A DNA stretch of 64,000 bases from positions 1 through 64,000 of the forward strand of contig CAJMRM010000001.1 in assembly GCA_905215775.1 (NCBI GenBank), read 5' to 3'. The position numbers were made by a program, and so were the translations under genes. This DNA comes from an uncultured bacterium (lineage in GTDB: Bacteria > Bacillota > Clostridia > Lachnospirales > Lachnospiraceae). Positions 55,060 to 63,914 of the stretch are shown here, in pieces. Below the pieces are notes generated by a model that was not told where the DNA came from, made no database searches, and saw nothing but the letters and a program-made list of their open reading frames with translations. Within the stretch, counting starts at the first letter, position 1, and each line of letters opens with the position of its first letter.

Positions 55060-56514
55060 CTAAATATTTGCCAGGACCATTAAGTGCTCCACAGCCGGAT
55101 CCTCCGTTCCCTGCATGGAGCAGCCCTTTTCCTTGGCGTACATGATATATTCCACAATGTCGTCGGTGATCATCTCGCCGGGGGCCAGGATCGGGATTCC
55201 CGGCGGATAGCACATCACAAACTCTGCGCAGACTCTTCCGGAGGATTTTTCCACAGGAAGAGAGATCTTATCAGAATAAAAGGCCTTCTGGGGCGACATG
55301 ACCACCTTGGGAGAGATATATTCTCCGGATAAAAGGCCCGTGCTGTCCTTCTTATACAGACGTTCAATATCCGCCAGAGCGCCCACCAGACGTTCAATGT
55401 CCTGGATCCGGTCGCCGATGGAGATGTAAGCCAGGATGTTGCTGATGTCTCCGAATTCGATCTGGATATCATACTCATCCCTTAAAAGATCGTAGACCTC
55501 GATCCCCGCCAGGCCGATATCCCTTGTATACACAGAAAGCTTGGTCACATCGTAGTCGAATACGCTGTTTCCGTTGACCAGCTCCTTTCCGTAGGCGTAG
55601 TAGCCGCCGATGGAGTTGATCTCGCTCCTGGCGTACTCTGCCATATCCACCACCTTCCCAAAGGATTCCTCGCCTCTTAAAGCCAGGTTCCGTCTGGAAA
55701 TATCCAGGCTGGATAACAGCAGGTAGGAGGCACTGGTGGTCTGGGTCAGGTTGATGATCTGGCGCACATAGTCGGCGTTGACCCCTTTATTTAACAGGAG
55801 CAGGGAGCTCTGGGTCAGGCTTCCGCCGGATTTGTGCATGGACACGGCCGCCAGATCCGCTCCGGCCTCCATGGCGGAAACCGGGAGATTTTTCCCGAAA
55901 TACAGGTGGGTCCCGTGGGCCTCGTCGGCCAGGACCTTCATCCCCCTGGCGTGGGCCAGCTCTACGATGGTCTTGATATCCGAGCAGATCCCATAGTAGG
56001 TGGGGTTATTGACGAATACGGCCACGGCGTCCGGGTTGTCCTCGATGGCCTGGCGGACCTTGTCCACCTCCATTCCCAGAGAGATCCCCAGCTTCTGGTT
56101 CACATCCGGATTTACATAAACCGGGACAGCTCCGCAGAGCACCATGGCGTTGATGACGCTTTTATGGACGTTCCGGGGGAGGATGATCTTATCTCCTGCC
56201 CGGCAGACAGAGAGGATCATGGTCTGGACCGCCGATGTGGTGCCTCCCACCATCAGATAGGCTCCGGCTGCCCCGAAGGCCTCCGCTGCCAGCTCCTCCG
56301 CCTCCTTAATCACAGAAACCGGGTGGCACAGGTTGTCCAGCGGCTTCATGGAGTTTACATCCAGGGACACGCATTTTTCCCCCAGGAGCTGTACCAGCTC
56401 CGGGTTTCCTCTTCCTCTTTTGTGGCCCGGCACATCAAAGGGGACCACTCTCTTCTTCTTAAACGCCTCCAGCGCTTCGTAAATGGGGGCTCTCTTCTGT
56501 TTCTCTCTATCCAT
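55060..56514 (-). CDS. speA: Arginine decarboxylase (Orn/Lys/Arg decarboxylase class I, SpeA-type)
   Basis: A 484-aa fold-I PLP enzyme, first gene of the polyamine operon. VPFDVPGHKRGRGN near the start, YLMVGGTTSAVQTMI (about 95-109), VLADEAHGTHLYF and the PLP-lysine segment AVSMHKSGGSLTQSS (about 230-244) are all present. The length matches the short Bacillus SpeA type. The downstream agmatine genes favour arginine as substrate over lysine or ornithine. The frame is open to 56598, within the leader terminator region; the start at 56514 follows AAAGGGA. Confidence 0.9.
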   Translation of the reverse strand: MDREKQKRAPIYEALEAFKKKRVVPFDVPGHKRGRGNPELVQLLGEKCVSLDVNSMKPLDNLCHPVSVIKEAEELAAEAFGAAGAYLMVGGTTSAVQTMILSVCRAGDKIILPRNVHKSVINAMVLCGAVPVYVNPDVNQKLGISLGMEVDKVRQAIEDNPDAVAVFVNNPTYYGICSDIKTIVELAHARGMKVLADEAHGTHLYFGKNLPVSAMEAGADLAAVSMHKSGGSLTQSSLLLLNKGVNADYVRQIINLTQTTSASYLLLSSLDISRRNLALRGEESFGKVVDMAEYARSEINSIGGYYAYGKELVNGNSVFDYDVTKLSVYTRDIGLAGIEVYDLLRDEYDIQIEFGDISNILAYISIGDRIQDIERLVGALADIERLYKKDSTGLLSGEYISPKVVMSPQKAFYSDKISLPVEKSSGRVCAEFVMCYPPGIPILAPGEMITDDIVEYIMYAKEKGCSMQGTEDPAVEHLMVLANI

Positions 56515-56930
56515 TCCCAAATCCCTTTCCATTTTTCCCATATGCAGGAAAGAATCCTTTTCCGCAGGCTTCCTATGATAAAAAGGCAGATGATGCAATT
56601 CATCATCTGCCTTACGATTCCTATTCCGCGAAACGGGCGTGTACGGTCCAATGCCGTTTTCCGTTTCTTAATGACCGTTATCGTTTCCGATGCTTCAATC
56701 GCAAATATATGTTTCCTGCTCTTATTGACCGTTTCACAAGATGATGTGCGCACTGCGCGTTGATTATAAAGTGATCAGCTTATAAAATTTGAGCTTTTAA
56801 CTCAATCAATAATGCGGTTTCCCGCGCCGGCGTTTGACCCGCCTGTCCGTGTGGGCTTGACTTGCGCCCCCTGGAGGGCGAAAGTGGTCACAAATACATT
56901 TGCATGAAAACGATAATGTCTCTTCACACT
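56515..56930 (-). promoter_or_regulatory. Long structured speA leader with antiterminator/terminator pairing
   Basis: About 415 nt of leader precede speA. GNRA-type hairpins (GCGG-GAAA-CCGC, and AUCG-GAAA-CGAU at 56680-56691) and a three-way junction closed by UUGAU/AUCAA are visible. Two direct repeats of A-C-G-G-U-C-(A)-A/U-U-A-A-G-A (56720-56732, 56666-56678) compete for one partner GACCGU (56643-56648). GAAACGG (56729-56735) pairs with CCGUUUC (56630-56636). CAUCAUCU (56739-56746) can pair with the 5' arm of the terminator. This is the anatomy of a riboswitch or attenuator; I do not recognise a known class. Confidence 0.7.
56580..56611 (-). terminator. Leader terminator ahead of speA
   Basis: A perfect 11-bp stem, GGCAGATGATG (on the minus strand from 56611) with CATCATCTGCC (ending 56585), 5-nt loop, then T5. 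It lies inside the leader, 66 bases before the speA start, so it must be conditional. Confidence 0.9.
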
Positions 56931-56936
56931 GGAAAT

Positions 56937-56966
56937 ATCATAACTCATTCTGTCATGATATGTCAA
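56937..56966 (-). promoter_or_regulatory. Promoter of the polyamine operon
   Basis: On the minus strand TTGACA (56961-56966), 18-nt spacer, TATGAT (56937-56942), shortly after the glutaminase stop at 57015. Confidence 0.75.
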
Positions 56967-57014
56967 GCGGTTTTTGTCTCCCGCCGCAGCAGGCCTCTTT
57001 CCCTCTGCCCGGGA

Positions 57015-57932
57015 TCACTGCTCGGCTGCAAACATGTGCAGGTTCAGCTCCTTGGAAAGATATTCCAGGACATGGCTTCCGCCGATGCTGTTGCCCTTTT
57101 CGTTGAGGGCCGGCCCATAGATGCCGATGCCCATGCGCTTTTCCACCACAGCCAGGATCCCGCCGCCGACGCCGCTCTTGGAGGGGATCCCCACCCGGAC
57201 GGCGAACTCGCCGGAGCCGTCGTACATGCCGCAGGTCAGCATAATGGTCTTGGCAACCTGGACGGCGTATTTGTCAATGAGCCGTTCCCCGGTCTCCGGA
57301 TGGCGGCCGCCGTTGGACAGCACCAAGCCCAGACCGGCCAGGCTCTCTGCCGTGACGCTTAGGGAGCACATCCGCGTATAGAGCTCCAAGCTCTTTTCCA
57401 CATCGCTTTCCAGGATCCCCTTGCTCTGCAGCAGGTAGGCGATGGCCCGGTTCCTGGCACAGTGGTCCATCTCGGACCGGAATACCTTCTCATCCATGAC
57501 GATATCCTTGTCCAGGCAGAGCCGCCTGGCATAGTTCAGCATGTCCTCAAAGGTCACGTCGGGCACCAGATAACCGGCAGTGGTGATGGCTCCCGCATTG
57601 ATCATGGGATTAAAGGGCTTGTCGCTGGCAAGATCCAGCTTCACCAGAGAGTTGAACGCGTCGCCCGAGGGCTCCATGTTCATCTTCTCAAACACCTTAT
57701 TGAATCCGCAGTGCTGCAGGGCCACCATCAGGGTAATCACTTTGGAGATACTCTGGATCGTGAACCGTTCTTTTGTGTCTCCGGCGGAAAACGTCTCCAT
57801 TCCCCTGGTCCGGATGCAGACGCCCAGATGGTTTTTGTCTACCTTGGCCAGCTCCGGGATATAGGAGGCGCACTCCCCCTCCGGAATGTATTTCCGTCCG
57901 ATCTCCAATGCATTTTCAAGTATTTTCTGCAT
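57015..57932 (-). CDS. glsA: Glutaminase A
   Basis: A 305-aa beta-lactamase-fold enzyme hydrolysing glutamine to glutamate and ammonia. Ser-x-x-Lys catalytic motif in FTIQSISKVITLMVAL (about 60-75), EPSGDAFNSL, NPMINAGAITTAGYL (about 115), MCSLSVTAESLAGLGLVLSNGG, and SGVGGGILAVVEKRMGIGIYGP near the end. The start at 57932 has GAGGTG; an earlier in-frame start at 57959 is less likely. It lies upstream of the polyamine promoter and may add read-through transcription. Confidence 0.95.
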   Translation of the reverse strand: MQKILENALEIGRKYIPEGECASYIPELAKVDKNHLGVCIRTRGMETFSAGDTKERFTIQSISKVITLMVALQHCGFNKVFEKMNMEPSGDAFNSLVKLDLASDKPFNPMINAGAITTAGYLVPDVTFEDMLNYARRLCLDKDIVMDEKVFRSEMDHCARNRAIAYLLQSKGILESDVEKSLELYTRMCSLSVTAESLAGLGLVLSNGGRHPETGERLIDKYAVQVAKTIMLTCGMYDGSGEFAVRVGIPSKSGVGGGILAVVEKRMGIGIYGPALNEKGNSIGGSHVLEYLSKELNLHMFAAEQ

Positions 57933-58069
57933 GTTTTCACCTCTATATGATGTAATCATTCAGCCGCGCGGAGATCCGGACAGGAAAAATTTCTGTCTGG
58001 ATCTCCATAGGGCAGATATATGGCTGAACCGTTACCTCTGTTTTCCTGCCGGCTTTCTGCCCGCAGGAT

Positions 58070-59503
58070 TTATTCGTTCAGTCTCGGTCCCACGCCGTCC
58101 GGGATCGGGCATTCATAGACGCCGCCGGTCTCTGCCAGCCATTCTTCTCTGGCCTTCTTCACCAGCTCCGGGTTTTCAAAAAGCTTTACCCCGGCCAGAG
58201 CCATGGCCTTTCCGGCTGTCAGCATGGCCTTGTGGGCGATCTCCGTATTGCCGTGGGCCGTCATCTGCCAGGTATGGGCCGCCGTTCCAAAGGTAGCTGT
58301 GGCTGTGGTCAGCTGGGCCGTGGGCATCACGTAGCTGGCGTCTCCCACATCGGTGGAGCCTGGCAGCACCCTGCCTGCCCACACCAGGGGCTCGATCCTC
58401 GTGTTCAGGGGCCGTTCCATAAAGGCCTCCGCCTCCTGGCCGTATTTTTTCTTCACAGCTGCCTTCTTGGCCTCCAGCTCATCCTCCGTGGCAGTCTCTG
58501 TAAAGAACCTTCTTGCCAGGGCAAAATCCTCCTCGTCAAACTCCGGTCCTCCCACCTCTTCCAGGGATTCATAAAGGACCTCGGAAAGAGCGTGGTTGGG
58601 GATAAAATCGGAAAGTCCCGCATAAAGCTCATAGGTCATTTCCGTTCCCGTCATCTTTGCGGCTCCCTCGGCCACGTCGATGACCCGCTTGTAGATCTCC
58701 TGTACCTGCCAGGACTTGGGAGCGCGGATAAAGTAGTGGACCCGGCTGTGGCCCTGTACCACGTTGGGAGCGATGCCTCCCACATCCCGGTACGCATAAT
58801 GGATCCTGGCGTCAGAGATGATGTGCTCTCTTAAGTAGTTGACGCCCACGCTCATGAGCTCGGCGGCATCCAGGGCAGAACGGCCCAGCTCCGGCGCAGC
58901 GGCGGCATGGGAGGTAACGCCCTTGAAGTTAAAGAACACGCTCACGTTGGCCAGGGAGGAGGTGGTCCATACGGCGTTGGCCGTATCCGGATGCCAGGTC
59001 AGGGCCGCGTCCACGCCGTCAAAGATCCCGTCTCTGGCCATGATGGTTTTTCCGTTCCCCTTTTCCTCGCTGGGACAGCCAAAGAGGACCACGGTTCCCT
59101 TTCCGGGGTTCTCCTCCAGATACGCCTTCACAGCCAGGGCCGCAGCCAGAGTCCCTGCACCCAGGAGGTTATGGCCGCAGCCGTGGCCGTCAGGATTTTC
59201 TCCGCAGGCCGGCTTTCTCTCCGTACAGCCGCCCAGCTGGGAAAGCTCCGGAAGCGCGTCGTACTCGGCTAAAAAGCCCACCACCGGCTTTCCGCTTCCG
59301 TAAGAAGCCTTAAAGGCCGTTGGCATTCCGGCAATGCCCATCTCCACGGCAAAGCCCTCCTTCTCCAGGACCTGCTGGTACAGCTTTGCCGTTTCAAACT
59401 CATGGAAGCCGGTTTCCGCAAAATCAAAGATCCGGTCGCTGACCTCCACCACCAGCTCCTGTTTCCGGCTGATGGCGTCTAACACAAACTCTTTCCTGTT
59501 CAT
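58070..59503 (-). CDS. M20-family amidohydrolase (AbgB-like)
   Basis: A 477-aa zinc-type peptidase/amidohydrolase resembling p-aminobenzoyl-glutamate hydrolase subunit B. Metal motifs: GHGCGHNLLGAG (about 108-119) with Cys and His, FGCPSEEKGNGK (Glu-Glu, about 142-153), LTWHPDT (about 170). A dimerisation lid interrupts the catalytic domain (about 195-310), with VQGHSRVHYFIRAP. It would release amino acids from N-acyl derivatives. The gene follows two membrane-protein genes that may form its transporter. A GGAG site precedes the ATG. Confidence 0.88.
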   Translation of the reverse strand: MNRKEFVLDAISRKQELVVEVSDRIFDFAETGFHEFETAKLYQQVLEKEGFAVEMGIAGMPTAFKASYGSGKPVVGFLAEYDALPELSQLGGCTERKPACGENPDGHGCGHNLLGAGTLAAALAVKAYLEENPGKGTVVLFGCPSEEKGNGKTIMARDGIFDGVDAALTWHPDTANAVWTTSSLANVSVFFNFKGVTSHAAAAPELGRSALDAAELMSVGVNYLREHIISDARIHYAYRDVGGIAPNVVQGHSRVHYFIRAPKSWQVQEIYKRVIDVAEGAAKMTGTEMTYELYAGLSDFIPNHALSEVLYESLEEVGGPEFDEEDFALARRFFTETATEDELEAKKAAVKKKYGQEAEAFMERPLNTRIEPLVWAGRVLPGSTDVGDASYVMPTAQLTTATATFGTAAHTWQMTAHGNTEIAHKAMLTAGKAMALAGVKLFENPELVKKAREEWLAETGGVYECPIPDGVGPRLNE

Positions 59504-59540
59504 AATGATGCTCCTTTCCGTTTTTCCTAGTCCAGTTTCC

Positions 59541-60212
59541 CTATCCGATGAGCTTTTTCTTAAACAGCGAGTAGGAATACAGCGTTGAAAGAACGATCAC
59601 TCCCACCATGATGTAGCTCTGGTTGCTGGAGAAAAAGCTCCTTCCCAGCACAAAGATCAGAACGACCGGCAGGATAATGGGCACGATGGCCTGCTTGGGC
59701 GCTTTTAAGATATACGGGAATAACAGGGCGCCGATGAGAGCAGGCACCATGTTCTGGAACGCAGGCTGTAAAAACGGATTGTTGTATACCGGCGCAAAGA
59801 TCGGAGCCAGGAACAGCATTCCTAAAAATACGATGGCCGTGGTCACAAAGGTGGACGCGGCTACGGCGATCATGGCCACCACGTCTGCCTTTTCGCTGCC
59901 CGGCGCATGGCCGGCCACCTCCATGGCGTTGACAGCCGCCGGAACCTTCATGTTGCTCACATTGCCGGTCACGCAGGCCATATAGAGGGCCCCGCTGCCG
60001 ATGATGGGCATGAAGGACAGGTTCTCACAGATCCCGCTGATGCTGAAGGTCAGAAGGATCGGAAACGCGTTCTGAAGGATCTGCGGGATATTCATGGGGA
60101 TATGGTTGACCATGGCCAGTACAAAGGGAACGGCCATGAAGCTTACCAGGGCGCAGATCACAGTCAGTCTGCCGATGGTATGGATCCGGTCGTGAAAACT
60201 TCTTTCTTTCAT
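59541..60212 (-). CDS. Membrane protein, partner of DUF5058 protein
   Basis: A 223-aa hydrophobic protein with about five to six membrane segments (for example ALVSFMAVPFVLAMVNHIPM; AAVNAMEVAG; MIAVAASTFVTTAIVFLGML). The C-terminal half ends in a basic tail (SLFKKKLIG). I do not recognise a named family. The start has AGGAGGAAGAG. It is 12 bases after the DUF5058 gene and 37 bases before the M20 gene, suggesting a two-protein transporter feeding the amidohydrolase. Confidence 0.65.
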   Translation of the reverse strand: MKERSFHDRIHTIGRLTVICALVSFMAVPFVLAMVNHIPMNIPQILQNAFPILLTFSISGICENLSFMPIIGSGALYMACVTGNVSNMKVPAAVNAMEVAGHAPGSEKADVVAMIAVAASTFVTTAIVFLGMLFLAPIFAPVYNNPFLQPAFQNMVPALIGALLFPYILKAPKQAIVPIILPVVLIFVLGRSFFSSNQSYIMVGVIVLSTLYSYSLFKKKLIG

Positions 60213-60224
60213 CTTCTCTTCCTC

Positions 60225-60938
60225 CTAAGCGATCATTGCGTTGACAATACAGGATGCGAACATTCCCACCAGCATACTTAAGGGGAATGCGAACTCCTTC
60301 AGTTTTTTCCGGCCGGCAGCCAGCTTATTGACGCCAATGGCCGTAACCCCGGCCACCAGGATCGCCGCCACAGCCGGAAGGCTGGAAAAGTTTGTCAGAT
60401 GAGGCGCCGCCATGGTGCCGTACATCCCCAGGAACATGGCCGTGGTGATAATGGGAACCAGGGCCGCGTTGCCGCTCTTTAAGGATTCCACCTTTTTGTC
60501 ATAGCTTTTTAAGAAGAATACGTTGAAGATGTTTCCTCCCAGGATACCGATGGTAACCACAAAGAGGATGAATACGAATACGTCCACCGGGATCTCTCCT
60601 GCGGTGATGGATTCCAGGCCGAAGGCCTCTGCCGCCATATTGGCTACCATGGTCTCATAGACGGCGGAGCCTACGACGCTTAATCGCAGCCACGGGAAAT
60701 ACCGTCCCAGGGCCGGCACCAGGAGCAGGTAGCTCACAATGATGGGGAGCGAGGGGATAATGGAGAAGATGGCGCTGCTCCGTGCCGCCTCCTTCATTTC
60801 CTCTTTGGTCATGTTCAGCTCTTTTCCCCGCTTAAAGGCCGCCGCCATAAAGATCATGGGCTGGATCAGGACGATCAGGATCGTGATGCCGCAGAGGGCC
60901 GCCATTAACGGGCTGTTGGCCAGTTTCAGATGTGTCAT
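60225..60938 (-). CDS. DUF5058-family membrane protein
   Basis: A 237-aa membrane protein with about six to seven segments, matching what I know as DUF5058: it opens LANSPLMAALCGITILIVLIQ and has a charged cytosolic loop (KRGKELNMTKEEMKEAARSS). No function is established. It is first in the row DUF5058 / membrane partner / M20 amidohydrolase and divergent from a LysR gene. An AGGAGG site precedes the ATG. Confidence 0.7.
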   Translation of the reverse strand: MTHLKLANSPLMAALCGITILIVLIQPMIFMAAAFKRGKELNMTKEEMKEAARSSAIFSIIPSLPIIVSYLLLVPALGRYFPWLRLSVVGSAVYETMVANMAAEAFGLESITAGEIPVDVFVFILFVVTIGILGGNIFNVFFLKSYDKKVESLKSGNAALVPIITTAMFLGMYGTMAAPHLTNFSSLPAVAAILVAGVTAIGVNKLAAGRKKLKEFAFPLSMLVGMFASCIVNAMIA

Positions 60939-61029
60939 ACTTTTTTCCTCCTAAATTCTCTGTTCCGGACGATGCCAGAGACAGGCCGCCCCATTCTGGT
61001 TGACAATTATCCGAAACAGTCATACACTG

Positions 61030-61058
61030 ATTATATGAAAACCGGCGAAATTTGACAA
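61030..61058 (-). promoter_or_regulatory. Promoter of the DUF5058-M20 row
   Basis: On the minus strand TTGTCA (61053-61058), 17-nt spacer, TATAAT (61030-61035). The opposite strand carries TTGACA sequences, so the divergent LysR promoter overlaps this one. Confidence 0.75.
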
Positions 61059-61110
61059 ATTCCCCGTTTTCATCACGGTATAACTATTTCATTATGGATG
61101 GAGGAATTTC

Positions 61111-62130
61111 ATGAACTTACTGCATCTGGAATACCTGATCGAAATTGAAAACTGCGGTTCCATTTCCAAGGCAGCCAGACGCCTTTTCGTGACTCAGCCC
61201 TACTTAAGCCGGATCCTCAAAGAGGTGGAGTCCGAATACGGAATTACAGTCTTTACCCGTGAAAAGACCGGGATCACTCCCACAGACAGCGGACGGCTGT
61301 TTCTGGATATGGCCAGAGATCTGCTGGACAATGCCGGCAATTTCCAGAGGATCTTCCGGGAGCGGGCCGACCACTACCGGCTGCGGGTCTCCGCCAGTAC
61401 CTGCTCCCACCCCAACGACGCGTTTATCCGTATGGTAAAATCCCTTCCGGACATACCGCTCCGGTTCTCCTACCGGGAAAGCTCCGCCCGCATCGTCATC
61501 GAAGATATCTATTCCAACCGGGCCGACATCGGGGTCCTTATGTACCTGTCCCATACCCGCAGTCAGATCCAGGAGCTTTTGTCCTTCCGCCACCTGGAGG
61601 AGCATTTTCTTTTTTCCTCCAGAGCCCAGCTCTTCTGCCGGGAGGGCCACCCGATCTTAAAGGAAAAGGACTCCCTGACCATGGAAAAGATCTGCCAGTA
61701 TAATTTTGCCCTGTATCCGATGGAAACCGGAAAATCCCGGGCCATGGAAAGCATCTACAACAATATGGACCTGAATTTCATCAACTGGAGCCAGATCCAG
61801 CAGATCGTCTATGTGGAGAGCCGTTCCGCCCTCCATACGCTTCTCCTGCGCACCGATTATCTCGGCATCGGGATCCTGCCCATCATGGACCAGGAAAAAA
61901 ACTACCATATCGTGTCCATTCCGCTGCCCGACAGCATCCTGTCTGCCGAGCGGGGACGCGCCCACTATATCTGCAGCTACATCTTTCCCAAAGGAAAGGA
62001 TCTGCCCAAGGCCGCCAGGGCGTACATTACCTTCCTGGAACAGTGCTACGGGCAGAATTCCGATTATATCCGCCAGATGCCCGAGGCCCAGAAAAGCATA
62101 GAAGAGCTCCGGCATCAGGAGGAGGATTAA
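61111..62130 (+). CDS. LysR-family transcriptional regulator
   Basis: A 339-aa regulator: HTH in residues 1-60 (LEYLIEIENCGSISKAARRL, then TQPYLSRILKEVESEYG) and an effector domain (about 90-300), plus a longer than usual C-terminal tail (about 305-339, KSIEELRHQEED). A GGAGG site precedes the ATG. It is divergent from the DUF5058-M20 row and probably controls it. Confidence 0.92.
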   Translation: MNLLHLEYLIEIENCGSISKAARRLFVTQPYLSRILKEVESEYGITVFTREKTGITPTDSGRLFLDMARDLLDNAGNFQRIFRERADHYRLRVSASTCSHPNDAFIRMVKSLPDIPLRFSYRESSARIVIEDIYSNRADIGVLMYLSHTRSQIQELLSFRHLEEHFLFSSRAQLFCREGHPILKEKDSLTMEKICQYNFALYPMETGKSRAMESIYNNMDLNFINWSQIQQIVYVESRSALHTLLLRTDYLGIGILPIMDQEKNYHIVSIPLPDSILSAERGRAHYICSYIFPKGKDLPKAARAYITFLEQCYGQNSDYIRQMPEAQKSIEELRHQEED

Positions 62131-62135
62131 ACCGA

Positions 62136-62161
62136 GGAAAGGGGGCCATACGCCCCCTTCC
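62136..62161. terminator. Bidirectional terminator between LysR and phosphohexomutase genes
   Basis: GGAAAGGGGGC pairs with GCCCCCTTCC with a 5-nt loop and one bulge; TTTC follows on the plus strand. It lies between two convergent genes. Confidence 0.7.
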
Positions 62162-62177
62162 TTTCTGTATGCTTTCT

Positions 62178-63914
62178 TTACAACATTTTATCGACCAGCT
62201 CCATCAATTCTGCGCCCATCTTTTCAGATCTGGCGTCCGCGTCCTCCATGGAGGTTCCCTTTACCCCATAGTAAAATTTGATCTTAGGCTCCGTTCCAGA
62301 CGGACGAACACAGAGCCATGCGCCGTCGTTCATCTCATAATACAGAACGTTGGCAGAGGGCAGGCCTGTGGGACGGACCGCTCCTGAAGCCATATCCGCA
62401 ATGGTCCCGGCCTTATAATCCCTGGCCGCAGTCACCGTATAGCCTCCCAGGGCCTTGGGCGGCTCCTGGCGGAAGTGTTCCATGATCTCCTGGATCTTTG
62501 CCAGACCCTCGATCCCCTTTAAGCCGATGGATTTTACGGTATCCTTATAGTAGCCGTACTTTTCATACATGGCCACCATGGCATCCCATAAGGTCATTCC
62601 CTTTTCTTTATAATAAGCGGCGGCCTCGCAGAGAGCGGCGGTGGCGGAGATTGCGTCCTTATCACGGGCATAGGTTCCGATCAGACAGCCGTAGCTTTCC
62701 TCCATACCGAACATATAGGTTCCATTTCCCGTCTGCTCCTCCTTCAGGATCTGCTGGCCGATATACTTAAAGCCCGTGAGCACCTCCACCAGCTCGCAGC
62801 CGTAATGCTCTGCCACGGCGTTCACCAGGTTGGTGGTAACGATGGATTTGATGACCTGTCCATCTGCCGGGATCTGGCCCTTGGCCTGCTTCTGGCTCAG
62901 CACATAATCACATAACAGAGATCCGGACATATTTCCGGTCAGGGGATGGTATTCCCCGGTCTTTGCATCCTTCACATAAACGCCCAGACGGTCTGCGTCG
63001 GGATCGGTGGCCAGCACCAGATCGGCGTTCTTCTCCTTTGCCAGCTTCAGGCCCAGGGCGAAGGCCTCCTCTGCCTCCGGGTTTGGATAGCTGACTGTCG
63101 GGAAGTTTCCATCGGGCAGCTCCTGCTCCGGGACCACATAGACATTTTCAAAGCCCAGCTCCTTCATAACCCGTCTGGCCGGGATATTTCCGGTTCCATG
63201 GAGCGGAGTATAGATAATGGTGATATCCTTCTGCATCCGGTCAATGGCATCCTGGTTCACCACCTGGGCCTTCACGTTCTCAATATATTTATCGTCGATC
63301 TCCCTGCCGATCACCTGGAATTTTCCAGATTTTAAAGCCTCCTCCTCAGAGGTGGTCTTTACGGTGGAGAGGTCCTCAATGGCCAGAACCTCCTCTAAGA
63401 CGCCCTTATCGTGGGGCGGGGTGAACTGGGCGCCGTCCTCCCAATATACCTTGTAACCATTGTATTCCGGCGGGTTATGGCTGGCTGTGATGTTGATGCC
63501 GGCGATGCAGCCCAGCTCCCGGACTGCAAAGGAAAGCTCCGGTGTGGGGCGCAGGGATTCAAACTTATAGGCCCGGATCCCGTTGGCCGCCAGGGTCATA
63601 GCCGCCTCCATGGCGAACTCCGGGGACATTCTCCGGGAATCGAAGGCAATGGCAACGCCTTTTTCCTCTCCTCCCTGTTTTTTTATGTAGTTCGCCAGTC
63701 CCTGGGTCGCACGGCGGACCGTATAGATATTCATGCGGTTGATACCGGCTCCGATGATGCCGCGCAGCCCCGCAGTACCGAACTCCAGATCCATATAGAA
63801 CCGCTCTTTGATCTCGTTTTCGTCGTCTGCAATGGCCCTCAGCTCATTTTTCGTATCCTCGTCGAAATACGGGTCTGCAAGCCACTGCTCATAGATCTTC
63901 ATGTAATCTTTCAT
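62178..63914 (-). CDS. Phosphoglucomutase/phosphomannomutase (alpha-D-phosphohexomutase)
   Basis: A 578-aa enzyme interconverting hexose 1- and 6-phosphates, of the long Bacillus PgcA-like type. Seen: LEFGTAGLRGIIGAGINRMN (about 50-69), the phosphoserine loop GINITASHNPPEYNGYK (about 140-156), metal site ATDPDADRLGVYV (about 300-312), sugar-binding GMEESYG (about 390), and the phosphate-binding RPSGTEPKIKFYY near the end. The start at 63914 gives the normal N-terminus; the frame is open to 63959. A -10 box (63977-63982) lies upstream, and its -35 would fall beyond the window edge. Confidence 0.93.
   Translation of the reverse strand: MKDYMKIYEQWLADPYFDEDTKNELRAIADDENEIKERFYMDLEFGTAGLRGIIGAGINRMNIYTVRRATQGLANYIKKQGGEEKGVAIAFDSRRMSPEFAMEAAMTLAANGIRAYKFESLRPTPELSFAVRELGCIAGINITASHNPPEYNGYKVYWEDGAQFTPPHDKGVLEEVLAIEDLSTVKTTSEEEALKSGKFQVIGREIDDKYIENVKAQVVNQDAIDRMQKDITIIYTPLHGTGNIPARRVMKELGFENVYVVPEQELPDGNFPTVSYPNPEAEEAFALGLKLAKEKNADLVLATDPDADRLGVYVKDAKTGEYHPLTGNMSGSLLCDYVLSQKQAKGQIPADGQVIKSIVTTNLVNAVAEHYGCELVEVLTGFKYIGQQILKEEQTGNGTYMFGMEESYGCLIGTYARDKDAISATAALCEAAAYYKEKGMTLWDAMVAMYEKYGYYKDTVKSIGLKGIEGLAKIQEIMEHFRQEPPKALGGYTVTAARDYKAGTIADMASGAVRPTGLPSANVLYYEMNDGAWLCVRPSGTEPKIKFYYGVKGTSMEDADARSEKMGAELMELVDKML

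Noticed and set aside
56355..56753. A 132-codon minus-strand frame running through the speA leader and terminator
   Set aside because: It starts at a GTG without a ribosome site, reads through the terminator and overlaps speA in another frame. It is better explained as chance openness of a conserved RNA leader.
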